Positions 8,784 through 17,191 of a stretch of DNA of 64,000 nucleotides are shown piece by piece; the stretch's first letter is position 1; every line of letters starts with the position of its first letter. The stretch spans positions 23,971 through 87,970 of the forward strand of contig JAJFTI010000030.1 of the NCBI GenBank assembly GCA_021373115.1, given 5' to 3'. The position numbers were made by a program, and so were the translations under genes. Below the pieces are notes generated by a model. The model was not told where the DNA came from. It made no database searches and saw nothing but the letters and a program-made list of their open reading frames with translations. Source of the stretch: Eubacteriales bacterium (GTDB lineage Bacteria; Bacillota; Clostridia; Christensenellales; CAG-138).

Positions 8784-10067
8784 TCAGTCGAAGAGCTGAT
8801 GCTTAAAGTCGCTCAGTCCCATGCCCATATCCGCGGCTGCATTGCTCAGCGTTGTGGCGGAAGGATAGTCTGCGGGGAGGTTGAGACGGGCGTACAGCTC
8901 GTCGAGCGGGATTTCCAGCAGGCCTGCGGTTTGCTCGAGGGTAAACGATCCGCGAAGGTCGCTTGGCTCGTAGCCGTTGATCGGGGCGTAGTCCGCCTCT
9001 TGCTCGGCTGCATTTTCCGCGGAACCGGAAAGCGTGCCATCGCCGGCCGATTCGTCCGCGCGGCCGCCTTCGCCGCCTTCGGTGGATTCCACGGGCGTAC
9101 CCCAGGCAAGGCCGACGTATTTATTTGGCAGCAACTGCATGTCCCCCAAAGCAACCGCGACGCCCATCGGCGCGAAAAACAGTACCAGCGCCATTATTGT
9201 TGCGGCAATCGGGTGAATGCGCACCTGTTTTGAGTATCCCGTATGGATGGCGCCCTGTACGGGGCAGGCGGTGACGCATTCGTTGCAGTTGATGCACTCC
9301 GCGCTCGTGACGCGCCCGCTTTTCGCGTTCATTACTTCGAGGTTCATCGGGCAGGCACGGTTGCATTTACCACAACGGATACAGACATCCTGATCCACCT
9401 GTACGGCGTACGGGCTGGCCTTGCCGATGACTCCGTAGAGCGCACCAGCCGGGCAGAGGTACTTGCAGAAGAAACGGTCGTACACAAGGCTGCCAAGCAG
9501 CGTAACGACCAGTATGATGAATCCAACGAGGTAGGATGTAACCAGCGCGTTAAAATCCGCGAGGTGCCCCAGCGCGTTGAAGGGATCGTAAGGCGTAATC
9601 CAGAGTTCGCCGGTGATCCATGCCATTGCGAGCGTAACGGCAAGCACGACGTATTTCAGGTAGCGCAGCACACGGTCGAGCTTTTGCGGCACGGCGGGGC
9701 GTTTGCGAAAGAGCTTGCCTCCAATTTTGCCAAAGAACTCCTGCAATGCGCCAAACGCGCAGATCTGGCCGCAAAACGAGCGGCGCATAGTCAGCGCAAG
9801 CAGCACGGTCGAACCAAAGAGCACAAACGTGCCGATGACGATTCGCTTTAGAAAAGTGCCGGCCGTGACGAGAGTCAGCATGGATTCCAATCCGCCGTAA
9901 GGGCAGAGTGCGTGGATGGACGGGCCGACATAGCCAAGCGTATGCAGCGCGGTCGCCGCGAGCACGAAAGCAAGAAAGCTGCCGAGCGTGACCCAGCGAA
10001 GGATACGGGAGACGAGCGCAAGGCGCTTTTCGCGTTTGCCGTTCATCGGCAAGGGATTGGCGGACAT
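8784..10067 (-). CDS. Membrane-bound 4Fe-4S polyferredoxin (NapH/RnfB-like cysteine arrangement)
   Basis: This 427-residue protein has about five membrane helices. Two short cysteine motifs sit on cytoplasmic loops (CGQICAFGALQEF and CKYLCPAGAL), the pattern of NapH/NosR-type membrane proteins. Two ferredoxin clusters follow (CIRCGKCNRACP and CINCNECVTACP, about residues 230-285), then another helix, an acidic low-complexity linker and a small helical C-terminal domain (about 365-427). It likely passes electrons through or along the membrane; the donor and acceptor are unknown. ATG 10067 is preceded by AGGAGG. The DUF2202 lipoprotein gene lies 95 bases upstream in the same direction, so the two probably form a redox operon. 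Confidence 0.85.
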   Translation of the reverse strand: MSANPLPMNGKREKRLALVSRILRWVTLGSFLAFVLAATALHTLGYVGPSIHALCPYGGLESMLTLVTAGTFLKRIVIGTFVLFGSTVLLALTMRRSFCGQICAFGALQEFFGKIGGKLFRKRPAVPQKLDRVLRYLKYVVLAVTLAMAWITGELWITPYDPFNALGHLADFNALVTSYLVGFIILVVTLLGSLVYDRFFCKYLCPAGALYGVIGKASPYAVQVDQDVCIRCGKCNRACPMNLEVMNAKSGRVTSAECINCNECVTACPVQGAIHTGYSKQVRIHPIAATIMALVLFFAPMGVAVALGDMQLLPNKYVGLAWGTPVESTEGGEGGRADESAGDGTLSGSAENAAEQEADYAPINGYEPSDLRGSFTLEQTAGLLEIPLDELYARLNLPADYPSATTLSNAAADMGMGLSDFKHQLFD

Positions 10068-10092
10068 ATTTGTTACCTCCTATTTTTGCTTG

Positions 10093-10128
10093 GTGCGGAT
10101 CGGCTGCTTAAGGACAGCCGATCCGCAC
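10093..10128 (-). other. Strong intergenic hairpin without a T-tract
   Basis: A perfect 14-bp stem (GTGCGGATCGGCTG at 10093-10106 with its complement at 10115-10128) and an 8-nt loop lie between the lipoprotein and polyferredoxin genes. There is no U-run in the direction of transcription. An mRNA-stability or partial-termination element that sets the ratio of the two products is more likely than a full terminator. Confidence 0.6.
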
Positions 10129-10162
10129 TGGTTTGTGTATCCGGCAGGTTCGGTGCCGACGG

Positions 10163-10942
10163 TTAGAGTTGGTTCTGGAATGCGCGCAGATGGTTTTCCG
10201 AAGCGCGCATGAGACTCTCAAAAACGGTGCGGACATTGGAAGGCAGTTCCTGGTCCAGGAAGGTTTCATACATGGCGATATTGTTCACCTCCGCGCTGAC
10301 GCCCGCCTGATAAGCATCCGTGAGACTGCCCGCGCTGACGGCGCGGCTGGCGCCTTCGTCCGCCGGGGCGGCGACGCCGTAGGCGTCAAACAGCGGCAGC
10401 AGCGCGTCAATATGAGACTCCTCCGCGCGCAGGATGTTGGTAAACGGGCGGACACTGCCGTTTTCGCTCAGAATCCGGTCATATTCCGCATAGGCAAGGT
10501 ACTCGTCCTGAATTGCGTAGGTGAGCATGTCCGCGAGCGTCAGGTTCGTGTCGTCCAGCGCGCCGGAGGAACCGTAACCCACTAAAGAGAGCGTTCGATC
10601 CGCTTCGCTCAGCGCAAAGTCGGGATCGGGGGTCGTGCTGTCGTTGTAGACGGGATCGCAGCTGTCAAGGTAACCCTGGCCTGCGTTTCCGCTTCCGCTT
10701 CCATTTCCGTTTCCGTTACCGCCGCGGTAACCGGTCCCGACTTCAACGGGGCTGACGGAGCGATTCGCGTAGCCCGCTCCTGTGCGGTAGCCATCATCGT
10801 ACAAGGTGGAAGCGGCGGCATTGTCGTTTGTGGCAGAGTCGTTGTCCTCGCTGGCCGCGGGCGCCGCGGCGACGGTGCACCCGGCGAGAATCAGTGAGAA
10901 CGTGAGGATCGTTGCAAGGACGATCGTTAATTTGCGTTTCAT
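10163..10942 (-). CDS. Lipoprotein with DUF2202 ferritin-like domain
   Basis: This 259-residue protein has a lipoprotein signal peptide ending in LILAGC (Cys22 lipidated). A Ser/Thr/Asn/Gly-rich linker follows (about 25-100, with a GNGNGSGSGN run), then a C-terminal DUF2202 domain (about 110-255). That domain has the spaced carboxylate/histidine motifs of ferritin-like four-helix proteins: DEYLAYAEYDRI, RAEESHIDAL, and later NIAMYETFLDQ with a final SENHLRAF. Metal binding is inferred from the family, whose reaction is not established. ATG 10942 has AGGAGG eight bases upstream. It heads a likely two-gene operon with the polyferredoxin, placing a metal-binding lipoprotein next to a membrane electron carrier. 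Confidence 0.85.
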   Translation of the reverse strand: MKRKLTIVLATILTFSLILAGCTVAAAPAASEDNDSATNDNAAASTLYDDGYRTGAGYANRSVSPVEVGTGYRGGNGNGNGSGSGNAGQGYLDSCDPVYNDSTTPDPDFALSEADRTLSLVGYGSSGALDDTNLTLADMLTYAIQDEYLAYAEYDRILSENGSVRPFTNILRAEESHIDALLPLFDAYGVAAPADEGASRAVSAGSLTDAYQAGVSAEVNNIAMYETFLDQELPSNVRTVFESLMRASENHLRAFQNQL

Positions 10943-11134
10943 AATGCTTAACCTCCTGTGGTCGCTTGTTATGCTTTAATAATAGAAGCAGGATGTGATG
11001 AATTCGTGATGGGTTCTTGAAAGTATGATGTGAGATGCCGCAATGTGTCTTTCGGCAGAATGCAGCCGTATACGATGCCCGGCAGAAAGATTGGGCGCAA
11101 CAGGAACGGACTCTGGAAGAAAAACAATTCCGTA

Positions 11135-11164
11135 TTGATTTTACACGTCGTGCTGGTATATAAC
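11135..11164 (+). promoter_or_regulatory. Sigma-A-type promoter for the 11213 gene
   Basis: TTGATT at 11135-11140 is followed by TATATA at spacing 16 (11157-11162), overlapping TATAAC at spacing 18. The start of transcription would be near 11170, giving a leader of about 43 nt that contains AGGAGG. Confidence 0.55.
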
Positions 11165-11212
11165 TAAGATAACTGGATGAGCCAAACAAGTATTACGCAG
11201 GAGGTTCATGAA

Positions 11213-12673
11213 GTGATGGAACAGCAGCTGAAAAAGAATAAACGGGTATGGCCAAAGGTGTTGATCACGATTTTTGCCGTACTTCTGATCCTTCCCCTGG
11301 CACTTTACGCCTATCTGTCGTATGACCATTTTCAGATAGACGACAAACGCGTGGGGTATGATTATCATGCGCCATACGCGGGAGAAGCCATATATCGGGC
11401 GAGCGGGGACGTGGAGATTCCTCTTGCGGCCGAAGATCTCTACTGGCTGATAGATGAATATCGGCTGCTGGACGATCTGGGTATTCCCGACTTGGCTTGC
11501 CGGAAAATCGCGGTGGAAATCGGGGACTCCGCACTAACGATCTATGCGAACATTCGGTACAAAGGATTTCTGCCGCTTCCGCTTCGCGCTGATCTGTCAA
11601 TACAAACAAACGGTGGATTGAAGATCGACGTGGTTGGCATACATGTTGGAAAATGGATTAATCTCCCCGCAGAACAGCTGGCGAAATATGGCGTAGAAAC
11701 ACACTACAGCGTATTGCTGAAGGACTTGCTGAGGGATTCATCGATTACGTCGATCGCATTTAAGGACGGAAAAATTGTGGCGACCGCACCGTTTCTAACC
11801 GAATTCAGCGAATCGGCTATTCCCGATATGACGGCGGATACTCTGCTGCTCTACGGAGCGGAGGCGGATGGCGCGATTGACCAGGCATCCGCCTGCTACC
11901 GTGCGGAAACGATTGGGATACGTGAACGGAGCATTCGCGATTACGTTGCCGGTGCGCCGAATCCGGTGGTTGCGATGATGCGGCTGCTTGCCCTCTGCGA
12001 TACGACGAATGCCGAGCAAACGATTCAGGAGCAGGACGCTTTTCGTACGCATTTCTTTCTGCCGGCATCCGCCGAAGATATCTCCGCTTATCGGGAAACG
12101 TATCTCGAAAGGATTGTGAGTGAAAACCGCAAGCTGGAGACGCTGCTCACCGCGGTCCGCGAAAAATACAAAGCGCTTGAAATCCGGCTGACACGGGACG
12201 CATATGTAGATACTGTCACAAACGAAGCGCTGTCGCTTGCCGCGCTGTGTCCTGCAATTGGGCTGGATAACAGCCAGTGTCATCCAATACTGCTCCTTGC
12301 AACAGAACCGCAAAAGGCGCCTTACACCGCGGATCTGCAGCCGTTTTCGCAGATACCGAAAAGCCCGGGTTTGAAACTGGATATGACCCAGGATTATCTG
12401 CGCAATGACATTGGAGTGATGCTGGTTTTGCCGGGCGGTTCCACCGCAATGCTCTATTATACGGTAGCCAGCGAGCTGATGGTGCAGTGCTTGCCGCAGG
12501 AGACGGCGGCAAGTCTATTTGAAGAATACCGCGCGCCAAAGGTGCTGAATCTGGATTTGGCCGTATTCTCCACCAAACGGGTGCTTCATGATGCGCCTAC
12601 TTCCGACTTGAGTCCGTACATTGTATTTCTGCCATGGGATATTGAGAAAACCTGGAATGCAATGTCGAAATGA
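11213..12673 (+). CDS. Membrane-anchored extracytoplasmic protein of unknown function
   Basis: The protein of about 486 residues has a lysine-rich N-terminus (EQQLKKNKRVWPK), one membrane helix at about residues 15-37 and a large outer part. The first 150 residues after the helix are rich in alternating beta pattern with KIAVEIGDSALTIYANIRYKGFLPLP. This loosely recalls YpmS/DUF2140-like anchored proteins, but I would not assign it. The rest has no motif I recognise. AGGAGG (11199-11204) lies eight bases before GTG 11213 and eleven before ATG 11216; either could be used. A farther ATG (11177) has no ribosome site. The gene stands alone, with its own promoter. Confidence 0.7.
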   Translation: MMEQQLKKNKRVWPKVLITIFAVLLILPLALYAYLSYDHFQIDDKRVGYDYHAPYAGEAIYRASGDVEIPLAAEDLYWLIDEYRLLDDLGIPDLACRKIAVEIGDSALTIYANIRYKGFLPLPLRADLSIQTNGGLKIDVVGIHVGKWINLPAEQLAKYGVETHYSVLLKDLLRDSSITSIAFKDGKIVATAPFLTEFSESAIPDMTADTLLLYGAEADGAIDQASACYRAETIGIRERSIRDYVAGAPNPVVAMMRLLALCDTTNAEQTIQEQDAFRTHFFLPASAEDISAYRETYLERIVSENRKLETLLTAVREKYKALEIRLTRDAYVDTVTNEALSLAALCPAIGLDNSQCHPILLLATEPQKAPYTADLQPFSQIPKSPGLKLDMTQDYLRNDIGVMLVLPGGSTAMLYYTVASELMVQCLPQETAASLFEEYRAPKVLNLDLAVFSTKRVLHDAPTSDLSPYIVFLPWDIEKTWNAMSK

Positions 12674-12780
12674 TGCGCGTCGTTCCGGCAGCCGTGCTGT
12701 TCTCCGAAAATTCGGGCAAAGTCATGCATTCCGCTTCACCGGCTGCCACATCGGGTAATTTCGCGCCATGGTGTATGAAA

Positions 12781-12850
12781 AGCATAACCGTATCCGTTTC
12801 CTGCACCGGCGTTTGCCGCCAAAGCCTGCGGGATCGGTAACGGTTATGCT
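12781..12850 (+). terminator. Long stem-loop followed by a T-rich tract
   Basis: Arms at 12781-12796 (AGCATAACCGTATCCG) and 12835-12850 pair at about 14 of 16 positions around a 38-nt insert that can itself fold. TTCTTCTTTTTTCTC follows. It is a plausible terminator for the gene ending at 12673, though the loop is unusually long. The rest of 12674-12909 shows no gene. Confidence 0.45.
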
Positions 12851-12909
12851 TCTTCTTTTTTCTCTTTGTCCCAAAGTATCGAGAGAAGCAAACCTCTGCG
12901 AAACGGCAT

Positions 12910-14262
12910 TTAGTTTGTGGGCGCGGAATAGTCCTCCGTGTAAGCAAACACCTTTCGTAATCCTTCGTTTCCATCGTGGCTGATGCGAATGTTGTCCGTC
13001 AGCGTAAAGTGCATTCCGTCGCTGGTGGAAATATAGTAGTGTCCCCATTGGAACCCGGCACGGTAGAAGGCCAGCTCGTAGAGCAGATAGTTGATCACCG
13101 TCTCCGGAACGGACTGGAACACCCAGATCAGCGAATCCCCGGAATAGGTATAATCATAATAGGTTACGTCGTTTTCTGTTTTTGTACCGTTGTAAACGAG
13201 TTTATTGCGCACCTCGTCGTCAATGAGGGCTTTATTCTCCTTAAGGTTGTCGTTTGCGCCCATCCCCCCGTTGAGATCGATTGCCGTACCGAACGCATGA
13301 TGGCTGATTGACTTCTCGCTGGAAGTAAAGCGCGAGCAGTAGCTTCCGTTATAGGTATCGATCAGGTCGCCAAGCAGTAATATGCCGGAATCCCCGTTTG
13401 TGCCGGATACGCGGACATGAACGCTGTTGAGGTAGTAGGAAACCGCTTCAAAATAGGGCAGCGTGGCCTTGTGAATACGCCACGGTTCCCTGCCGGGCAG
13501 ACAATCGTAAGAAATAATGTATTCATTTTCCCAGTCCGGGTCGGCTACGATATAACGCGCGTCCACCCACTGGTAGCGGTAGAGAAACGCGTCCTTGTCC
13601 TTGAAGAACCGAAGCGCGGTCTCATAGCTGCTGTTGCTGAAATCGGAGCGCTGAATTTTCTTCCAGGTATCGGACAGCACATAGAACTGCGTTTGATAAA
13701 CCTGCTCCGGTGTTGGCTGGCCGAGGCTGGTTGCCGTTATGGTAAGCGTATGAATCCCCGTGTGCAGCGCGGAGAACTGAACCAGCGAATCGAGCGATAC
13801 ACCATCACTGGTCAGCGCGTCGTCGAGCGAATAGGAGTATACCTGCTTCGCCGGATCGAACGTGACCGTTTGCGTATACGGATAGAACAGGTCTTCGCTG
13901 TACGCACAGTTGATGGCTGCCGAAACGGAGAGCAGAGGGTAATTGGATTGCACCGTGCCACGCAGGCGATATCCCTTGCCGAGCGGAAGCCGGTCCTGTA
14001 TGGTCGGCATTGGATCGTCCGAGCTTTCATCGAAGGTGAGAACGCTGGGGATCATTGGCGTTGGCGAGGGCGAAGGCGGCAAAGTGACGAGAAGAACGGT
14101 TGGGGCGGGCGAAGAAACGGGACTTGGGGAATTTTTCAGCGCGCGAAGCGGCAGCACAACGGCCAGAAACAGCAAACATGCGCCGCCGACGATGCAGAGC
14201 GCAAGGATTGCCGCGCCGCGCATGCCGACGCGCGATTTCTTTCGCTTTGTCCATTCCGTCAT
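12910..14262 (-). CDS. Membrane-anchored M15-family D-alanyl-D-alanine carboxypeptidase-like protein
   Basis: This 450-residue protein has a basic N-terminus, a single membrane helix at about 15-37 and a Pro/Ser-rich stalk (SPSPTPMIPS). Ig-like beta regions fill 75-200, and a C-terminal M15 (VanY/DacY-like) peptidase domain lies at about 270-440. The zinc and catalytic signatures are SHHAFGTAIDLNGG (SxHxxGxAxD) and WGHYY with DGMHFTL, which hold the metal His/Asp/His set and the catalytic acid region. The family trims peptidoglycan stem peptides outside the cell. GCGAGG lies seven bases before ATG 14262, with its own promoter upstream. Length is above the 200-300 of simple M15 enzymes because of the stalk and beta domains. 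Confidence 0.82.
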   Translation of the reverse strand: MTEWTKRKKSRVGMRGAAILALCIVGGACLLFLAVVLPLRALKNSPSPVSSPAPTVLLVTLPPSPSPTPMIPSVLTFDESSDDPMPTIQDRLPLGKGYRLRGTVQSNYPLLSVSAAINCAYSEDLFYPYTQTVTFDPAKQVYSYSLDDALTSDGVSLDSLVQFSALHTGIHTLTITATSLGQPTPEQVYQTQFYVLSDTWKKIQRSDFSNSSYETALRFFKDKDAFLYRYQWVDARYIVADPDWENEYIISYDCLPGREPWRIHKATLPYFEAVSYYLNSVHVRVSGTNGDSGILLLGDLIDTYNGSYCSRFTSSEKSISHHAFGTAIDLNGGMGANDNLKENKALIDDEVRNKLVYNGTKTENDVTYYDYTYSGDSLIWVFQSVPETVINYLLYELAFYRAGFQWGHYYISTSDGMHFTLTDNIRISHDGNEGLRKVFAYTEDYSAPTN

Positions 14263-14295
14263 GAAAGGGCCTCGCTTTCCCGTCCTTGTTCCAGT

Positions 14296-14325
14296 ATTTT
14301 ACCACAAAGCGCAGGGATGTGACAA
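14296..14325 (-). promoter_or_regulatory. Promoter for the M15 peptidase gene
   Basis: On the minus strand TTGTCA (14325-14320) is separated by 18 bases from TAAAAT (14301-14296), with TG one base before the -10. The leader is about 27 nt. Confidence 0.65.
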
Positions 14326-14354
14326 AGCGCACGCAGGACGAAGCGCCGTGTTTT

Positions 14355-14383
14355 TTGACACTATCGGTGCGCAATGATAAAAT
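14355..14383 (+). promoter_or_regulatory. Consensus promoter for the AMMECR1/radical SAM operon
   Basis: TTGACA (14355-14360), 17 bases, then TAAAAT (14378-14383): one mismatch from the full sigma-A consensus. The transcript would start near 14390, about 90 bases before the first gene. Confidence 0.8.
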
Positions 14384-14390
14384 ACGCGTA

Positions 14391-14430
14391 GAAACGCGGA
14401 GCATTCCCGTTTCCCGCGGCGTTTCTTTTT
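14391..14430 (+). promoter_or_regulatory. Terminator-like hairpin in the 5' leader (possible attenuator)
   Basis: GAAACGC (14391-14397) pairs with GCGTTTC (14419-14425), followed at once by a T-run (14426-14430). It begins at the predicted transcription start and precedes the first gene by 50 bases. The internal loop is long (21 nt, able to pair further), so attenuation is only a possibility. Confidence 0.4.
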
Positions 14431-14479
14431 CAACTTTGCTGACGACGCGCGATATAACGGAACGCAAAGGAATAACCAT

Positions 14480-15865
14480 ATGCCTATCGTATTTGCTGCG
14501 GCAGTGCCGCATCCGCCGATTATTCTGCCGGAGATCGGCATGGGTCAGGAACGGGAAATCCGGCAGACGACCGAAGCGTACCGCGAGATTGCGCGGCGGA
14601 TTCGGCAGGCAAAGCCGGAAACGATTGTGGTTCTCTCGCCGCACGCGACAAGCTATGCGGATTATTTTCATATTTCACCCGGTAAAAAGGCACACGGCGA
14701 TTTTCGCCGGTTTGGCGCGAAGCAGGTGGAAGTAACCGCGTTTTACGATGAAGAATTTGTCGCGGCGCTGGAAAAGAACGCGAAACGCGCGGGCGTTCCG
14801 GCGGGAACGCGCGGCGAGCGGGATGCGGCGCTCGATCACGGAACTATGATTCCGCTGACGCTTCTGGCCGAGCGCGAACTGCCCTGCGCAATTGTTCGCA
14901 TCGGCCTCTCCGGGCTCGATCCGGCCGCCCACTACCGCCTGGGAAAGTGCATCAAGAAGACGGCGGAGGAACTTGACCGCGACGTTGCGGTGATCGCCAG
15001 CGGGGATCTTTCGCACAAGCTGCTGGAATCGGGCCCCTACGGGTTTGCCGAACAGGGGCCGGAGTTCGACCGGTTTGCGACGGCGGCGCTGGGCAGGGGC
15101 GATTTTTATACATTGCTTACCATGGATCTATCCCTGAGCGAAGCGGCGGCGGAATGCGGTCTGGGCGCGTTTCGAATTCTCGCGGGCGCGTTCGACCGAA
15201 CCGCGGTCTCCAGCGAGCTGCTTAGCTATCAGGGTCCCTTTGGCGTCGGATATGCCGTTGTCGCGTTCCAGCCGGAAGGCGAGGATGAGAGCCGCGCGTT
15301 CGATGTTGTCTATCAGCAGGCGGAGCGCGCGCGCATCGGCACCGTCCGCGAGCGGGAGGACGCCTACACGCGCCTGGCGCGGGTAACGGTGGAATCGTTT
15401 GTGAAAACCGGCGAAACACCGCCCCTGCCGGAGGATTTGCCGACGGAAATGACGGGCGAACGCGCGGGCGTTTTCGTTTCGCTCAAGTACGCCGGCAAGC
15501 TGCGCGGCTGCATTGGCACCATCAGTGCCGTGACCGGCAGCATTGCCGAGGAAATTGTGAAAAATGCGGTTTCCGCCTGCAGCGAGGACCCGCGGTTTGA
15601 CCCTGTCCGTCCGGAGGAGCTGGAGCGGATCAGCTATAGCGTGGATGTGCTCGGCAAAACAGAGCGCGTCGATTCGATGGATCAGCTGGACCCGAAGCGC
15701 TATGGGGTCGTCGTGATTTCCGGCTACCGGAAGGGTCTGCTTTTGCCGAATCTGGACGGCGTGGATACCGTGGAAGAACAAATTCGAATATCCAAGCAGA
15801 AAGCGGGTATCCCCGAGAACGAGCGTTGCCGGCTGGAGCGGTTTGAGGTGGTGCGCCATCTGTAA
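14480..15865 (+). CDS. AmmeMemoRadiSam system protein A: LigB/Memo-like domain fused to AMMECR1 domain
   Basis: This 461-residue fusion has an N-terminal class III extradiol-dioxygenase/Memo-like domain (about 1-265) with the conserved histidines in AAAVPHPP (H11), VLSPHATSYADYF and SGDLSHKL. The C-terminal AMMECR1 domain (about 285-460) carries the invariant LRGCIGTI near residue 343. This architecture is standard for protein A of the AmmeMemoRadiSam system, whose chemistry is not settled. AAAGGA precedes ATG 14480. The radical SAM partner follows 56 bases downstream. The system's three parts (AMMECR1, Memo-like, radical SAM) are thus all present here in two genes. Confidence 0.92.
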   Translation: MPIVFAAAVPHPPIILPEIGMGQEREIRQTTEAYREIARRIRQAKPETIVVLSPHATSYADYFHISPGKKAHGDFRRFGAKQVEVTAFYDEEFVAALEKNAKRAGVPAGTRGERDAALDHGTMIPLTLLAERELPCAIVRIGLSGLDPAAHYRLGKCIKKTAEELDRDVAVIASGDLSHKLLESGPYGFAEQGPEFDRFATAALGRGDFYTLLTMDLSLSEAAAECGLGAFRILAGAFDRTAVSSELLSYQGPFGVGYAVVAFQPEGEDESRAFDVVYQQAERARIGTVREREDAYTRLARVTVESFVKTGETPPLPEDLPTEMTGERAGVFVSLKYAGKLRGCIGTISAVTGSIAEEIVKNAVSACSEDPRFDPVRPEELERISYSVDVLGKTERVDSMDQLDPKRYGVVVISGYRKGLLLPNLDGVDTVEEQIRISKQKAGIPENERCRLERFEVVRHL

Positions 15866-15921
15866 CGCGCACTCCGTTTACGGCCGATTCTGGACAAGAA
15901 TGCTTAGGTGGTGTTTGACCG

Positions 15922-16749
15922 GTGAAGGCAACCTGCGATATCTGCCCGCGGGCATGCGAAATAGAGGAAGGCGCGCTGGGCTTCTGCCGCGCGCGAACGA
16001 ACCAAAATGGAACTGTTGTGTGCCAGAACTATGCGCGGGTGACCGCGATTGCGCTGGATCCGATGGAGAAAAAACCGCTGCGGCGATTCCACCCGGGCAG
16101 CCGGATTCTCTCGGTTGGCAGTTATGGGTGCAACATGAACTGCGCCTATTGCCAGAACTGCGAAATCTCGATGGCGCGGGCGGAATATGTCGAGTGGACG
16201 GAGATTCCACCGGAGGAATTGATTGCGCGCGCGGAGGCGCTCCAGCCGCGCGGAAACATCGGAATAGCTTTTACCTACAACGAGCCGCTGATCGGGTATG
16301 AATACGTGATGGACTGCGCCAAGTTGGCAAAAGCGCGCGGCTTAAGCGTTGTTCTTGTGACAAACGGCATGATCAACAGCGATCCCTGGCAAAAACTCCT
16401 GCCGTATGTAGACGCCGCGAATATCGACCTAAAGACGTTCTCGCGCGAGGGATATCGCTCGCTCGGCGGTTATCGGGATACCGTGCTGGAGGCAATTTCT
16501 CTTGCGGCGGAGCGGATACACGTTGAGGTGACGACGCTGGTCGTGCCGGGGTTCAGCGACGACGAGGCGCTCCTTCGGGAGGAAGCCGCCTGGCTGGCGG
16601 GGGAGTCGTGTGAGATTTCGCTCCATTTGTCGCGCTTTTTTCCAAGGCACCGCATGAAAAACACGGAGCCGACGCCGGTGGAGACGGTGCGGCGTCTCGC
16701 GGTTGCCGCGCGGGAGTTTCTGCCTTATGTGTATGAAGGGAATCTGTAG
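15922..16749 (+). CDS. amrS: AmmeMemoRadiSam system radical SAM enzyme
   Basis: This 275-residue radical SAM protein has a cysteine-rich N-terminus (CDICPRACEIEEGALGFC), typical of the AmrS/PflA-like family. The cluster-binding CNMNCAYC (CxxxCxxC) sits near residues 72-79, followed by a TIM-barrel with TYNEPLI and VTNGM. Reductive cleavage of S-adenosylmethionine is known for the superfamily; the substrate of this subgroup is unknown. The start is GTG 15922 with AGGTGG ten bases upstream. It is in operon with the AMMECR1 fusion, as expected, and the cupin gene follows 20 bases later. Confidence 0.92.
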   Translation: MKATCDICPRACEIEEGALGFCRARTNQNGTVVCQNYARVTAIALDPMEKKPLRRFHPGSRILSVGSYGCNMNCAYCQNCEISMARAEYVEWTEIPPEELIARAEALQPRGNIGIAFTYNEPLIGYEYVMDCAKLAKARGLSVVLVTNGMINSDPWQKLLPYVDAANIDLKTFSREGYRSLGGYRDTVLEAISLAAERIHVEVTTLVVPGFSDDEALLREEAAWLAGESCEISLHLSRFFPRHRMKNTEPTPVETVRRLAVAAREFLPYVYEGNL

Positions 16750-16768
16750 ATACAAGGAGTGTCGAACA

Positions 16769-17131
16769 ATGATTAAAACAGAGAATCAGCAGCCGGTCCG
16801 TGAGCGCAAAGACGTGCGCGGCGGAAAAGGAATCGTGACGTTTCACGACTTTTTAGCGGCAGAAGAGGCGTTTGGCGCGGGAAACCTCTTTACAAAAGCG
16901 ACCATTCCCGCGGGCGCGTCGGTTGGCGAACACCGGCATGACGGCGAATTCGAGGTCTACTACGTGCTGGCCGGCACGGCCGAGGTAAACGACAACGGCG
17001 CCTTGGCCATGCTGAACGCGGGGGACATGCACCGGTGCGCGAGCGGGGAAAGCCATGCGATTCGCAACGCCGGGGCGGGAGATCTTGAAGTCGTCATGCT
17101 GATTCTCAACGAGAATCCGGGCCGGTCGTAA
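16769..17131 (+). CDS. Cupin-domain protein
   Basis: This 120-residue single-domain cupin has motif 1 as GEHRHDGEFEVYYVLAG (metal-type His, His, Glu) and motif 2 near GDMHRCASGESHAIRN. Small cupins of this type bind a metal and a small ligand, and serve as isomerases, dioxygenases or sensors; the role here is unknown. ATG 16769 is preceded by AAGGAG at ten bases. An upstream in-frame extension lies inside the radical SAM gene and is rejected. It is the last gene of the AMMECR1-radical SAM-cupin operon. Confidence 0.87.
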   Translation: MIKTENQQPVRERKDVRGGKGIVTFHDFLAAEEAFGAGNLFTKATIPAGASVGEHRHDGEFEVYYVLAGTAEVNDNGALAMLNAGDMHRCASGESHAIRNAGAGDLEVVMLILNENPGRS

Positions 17132-17156
17132 CCGTCCCGGAGGCCGCAGGATCGGC

Positions 17157-17185
17157 TTGAAGCATACCAAAGAAAATGGTATGAT
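17157..17185 (+). promoter_or_regulatory. Promoter with an embedded 7-7-7 palindromic operator
   Basis: TTGAAG (17157-17162), 17 bases, TATGAT (17180-17185). Inside it, CATACCA (17163-17169) and TGGTATG (17177-17183) form a perfect 7-bp inverted repeat with a 7-nt spacer overlapping the -10, where a bound dimer would block RNA polymerase. The -10 ends six bases before the ATG at 17192. Confidence 0.7.
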
Positions 17186-17191
17186 GGGAAC

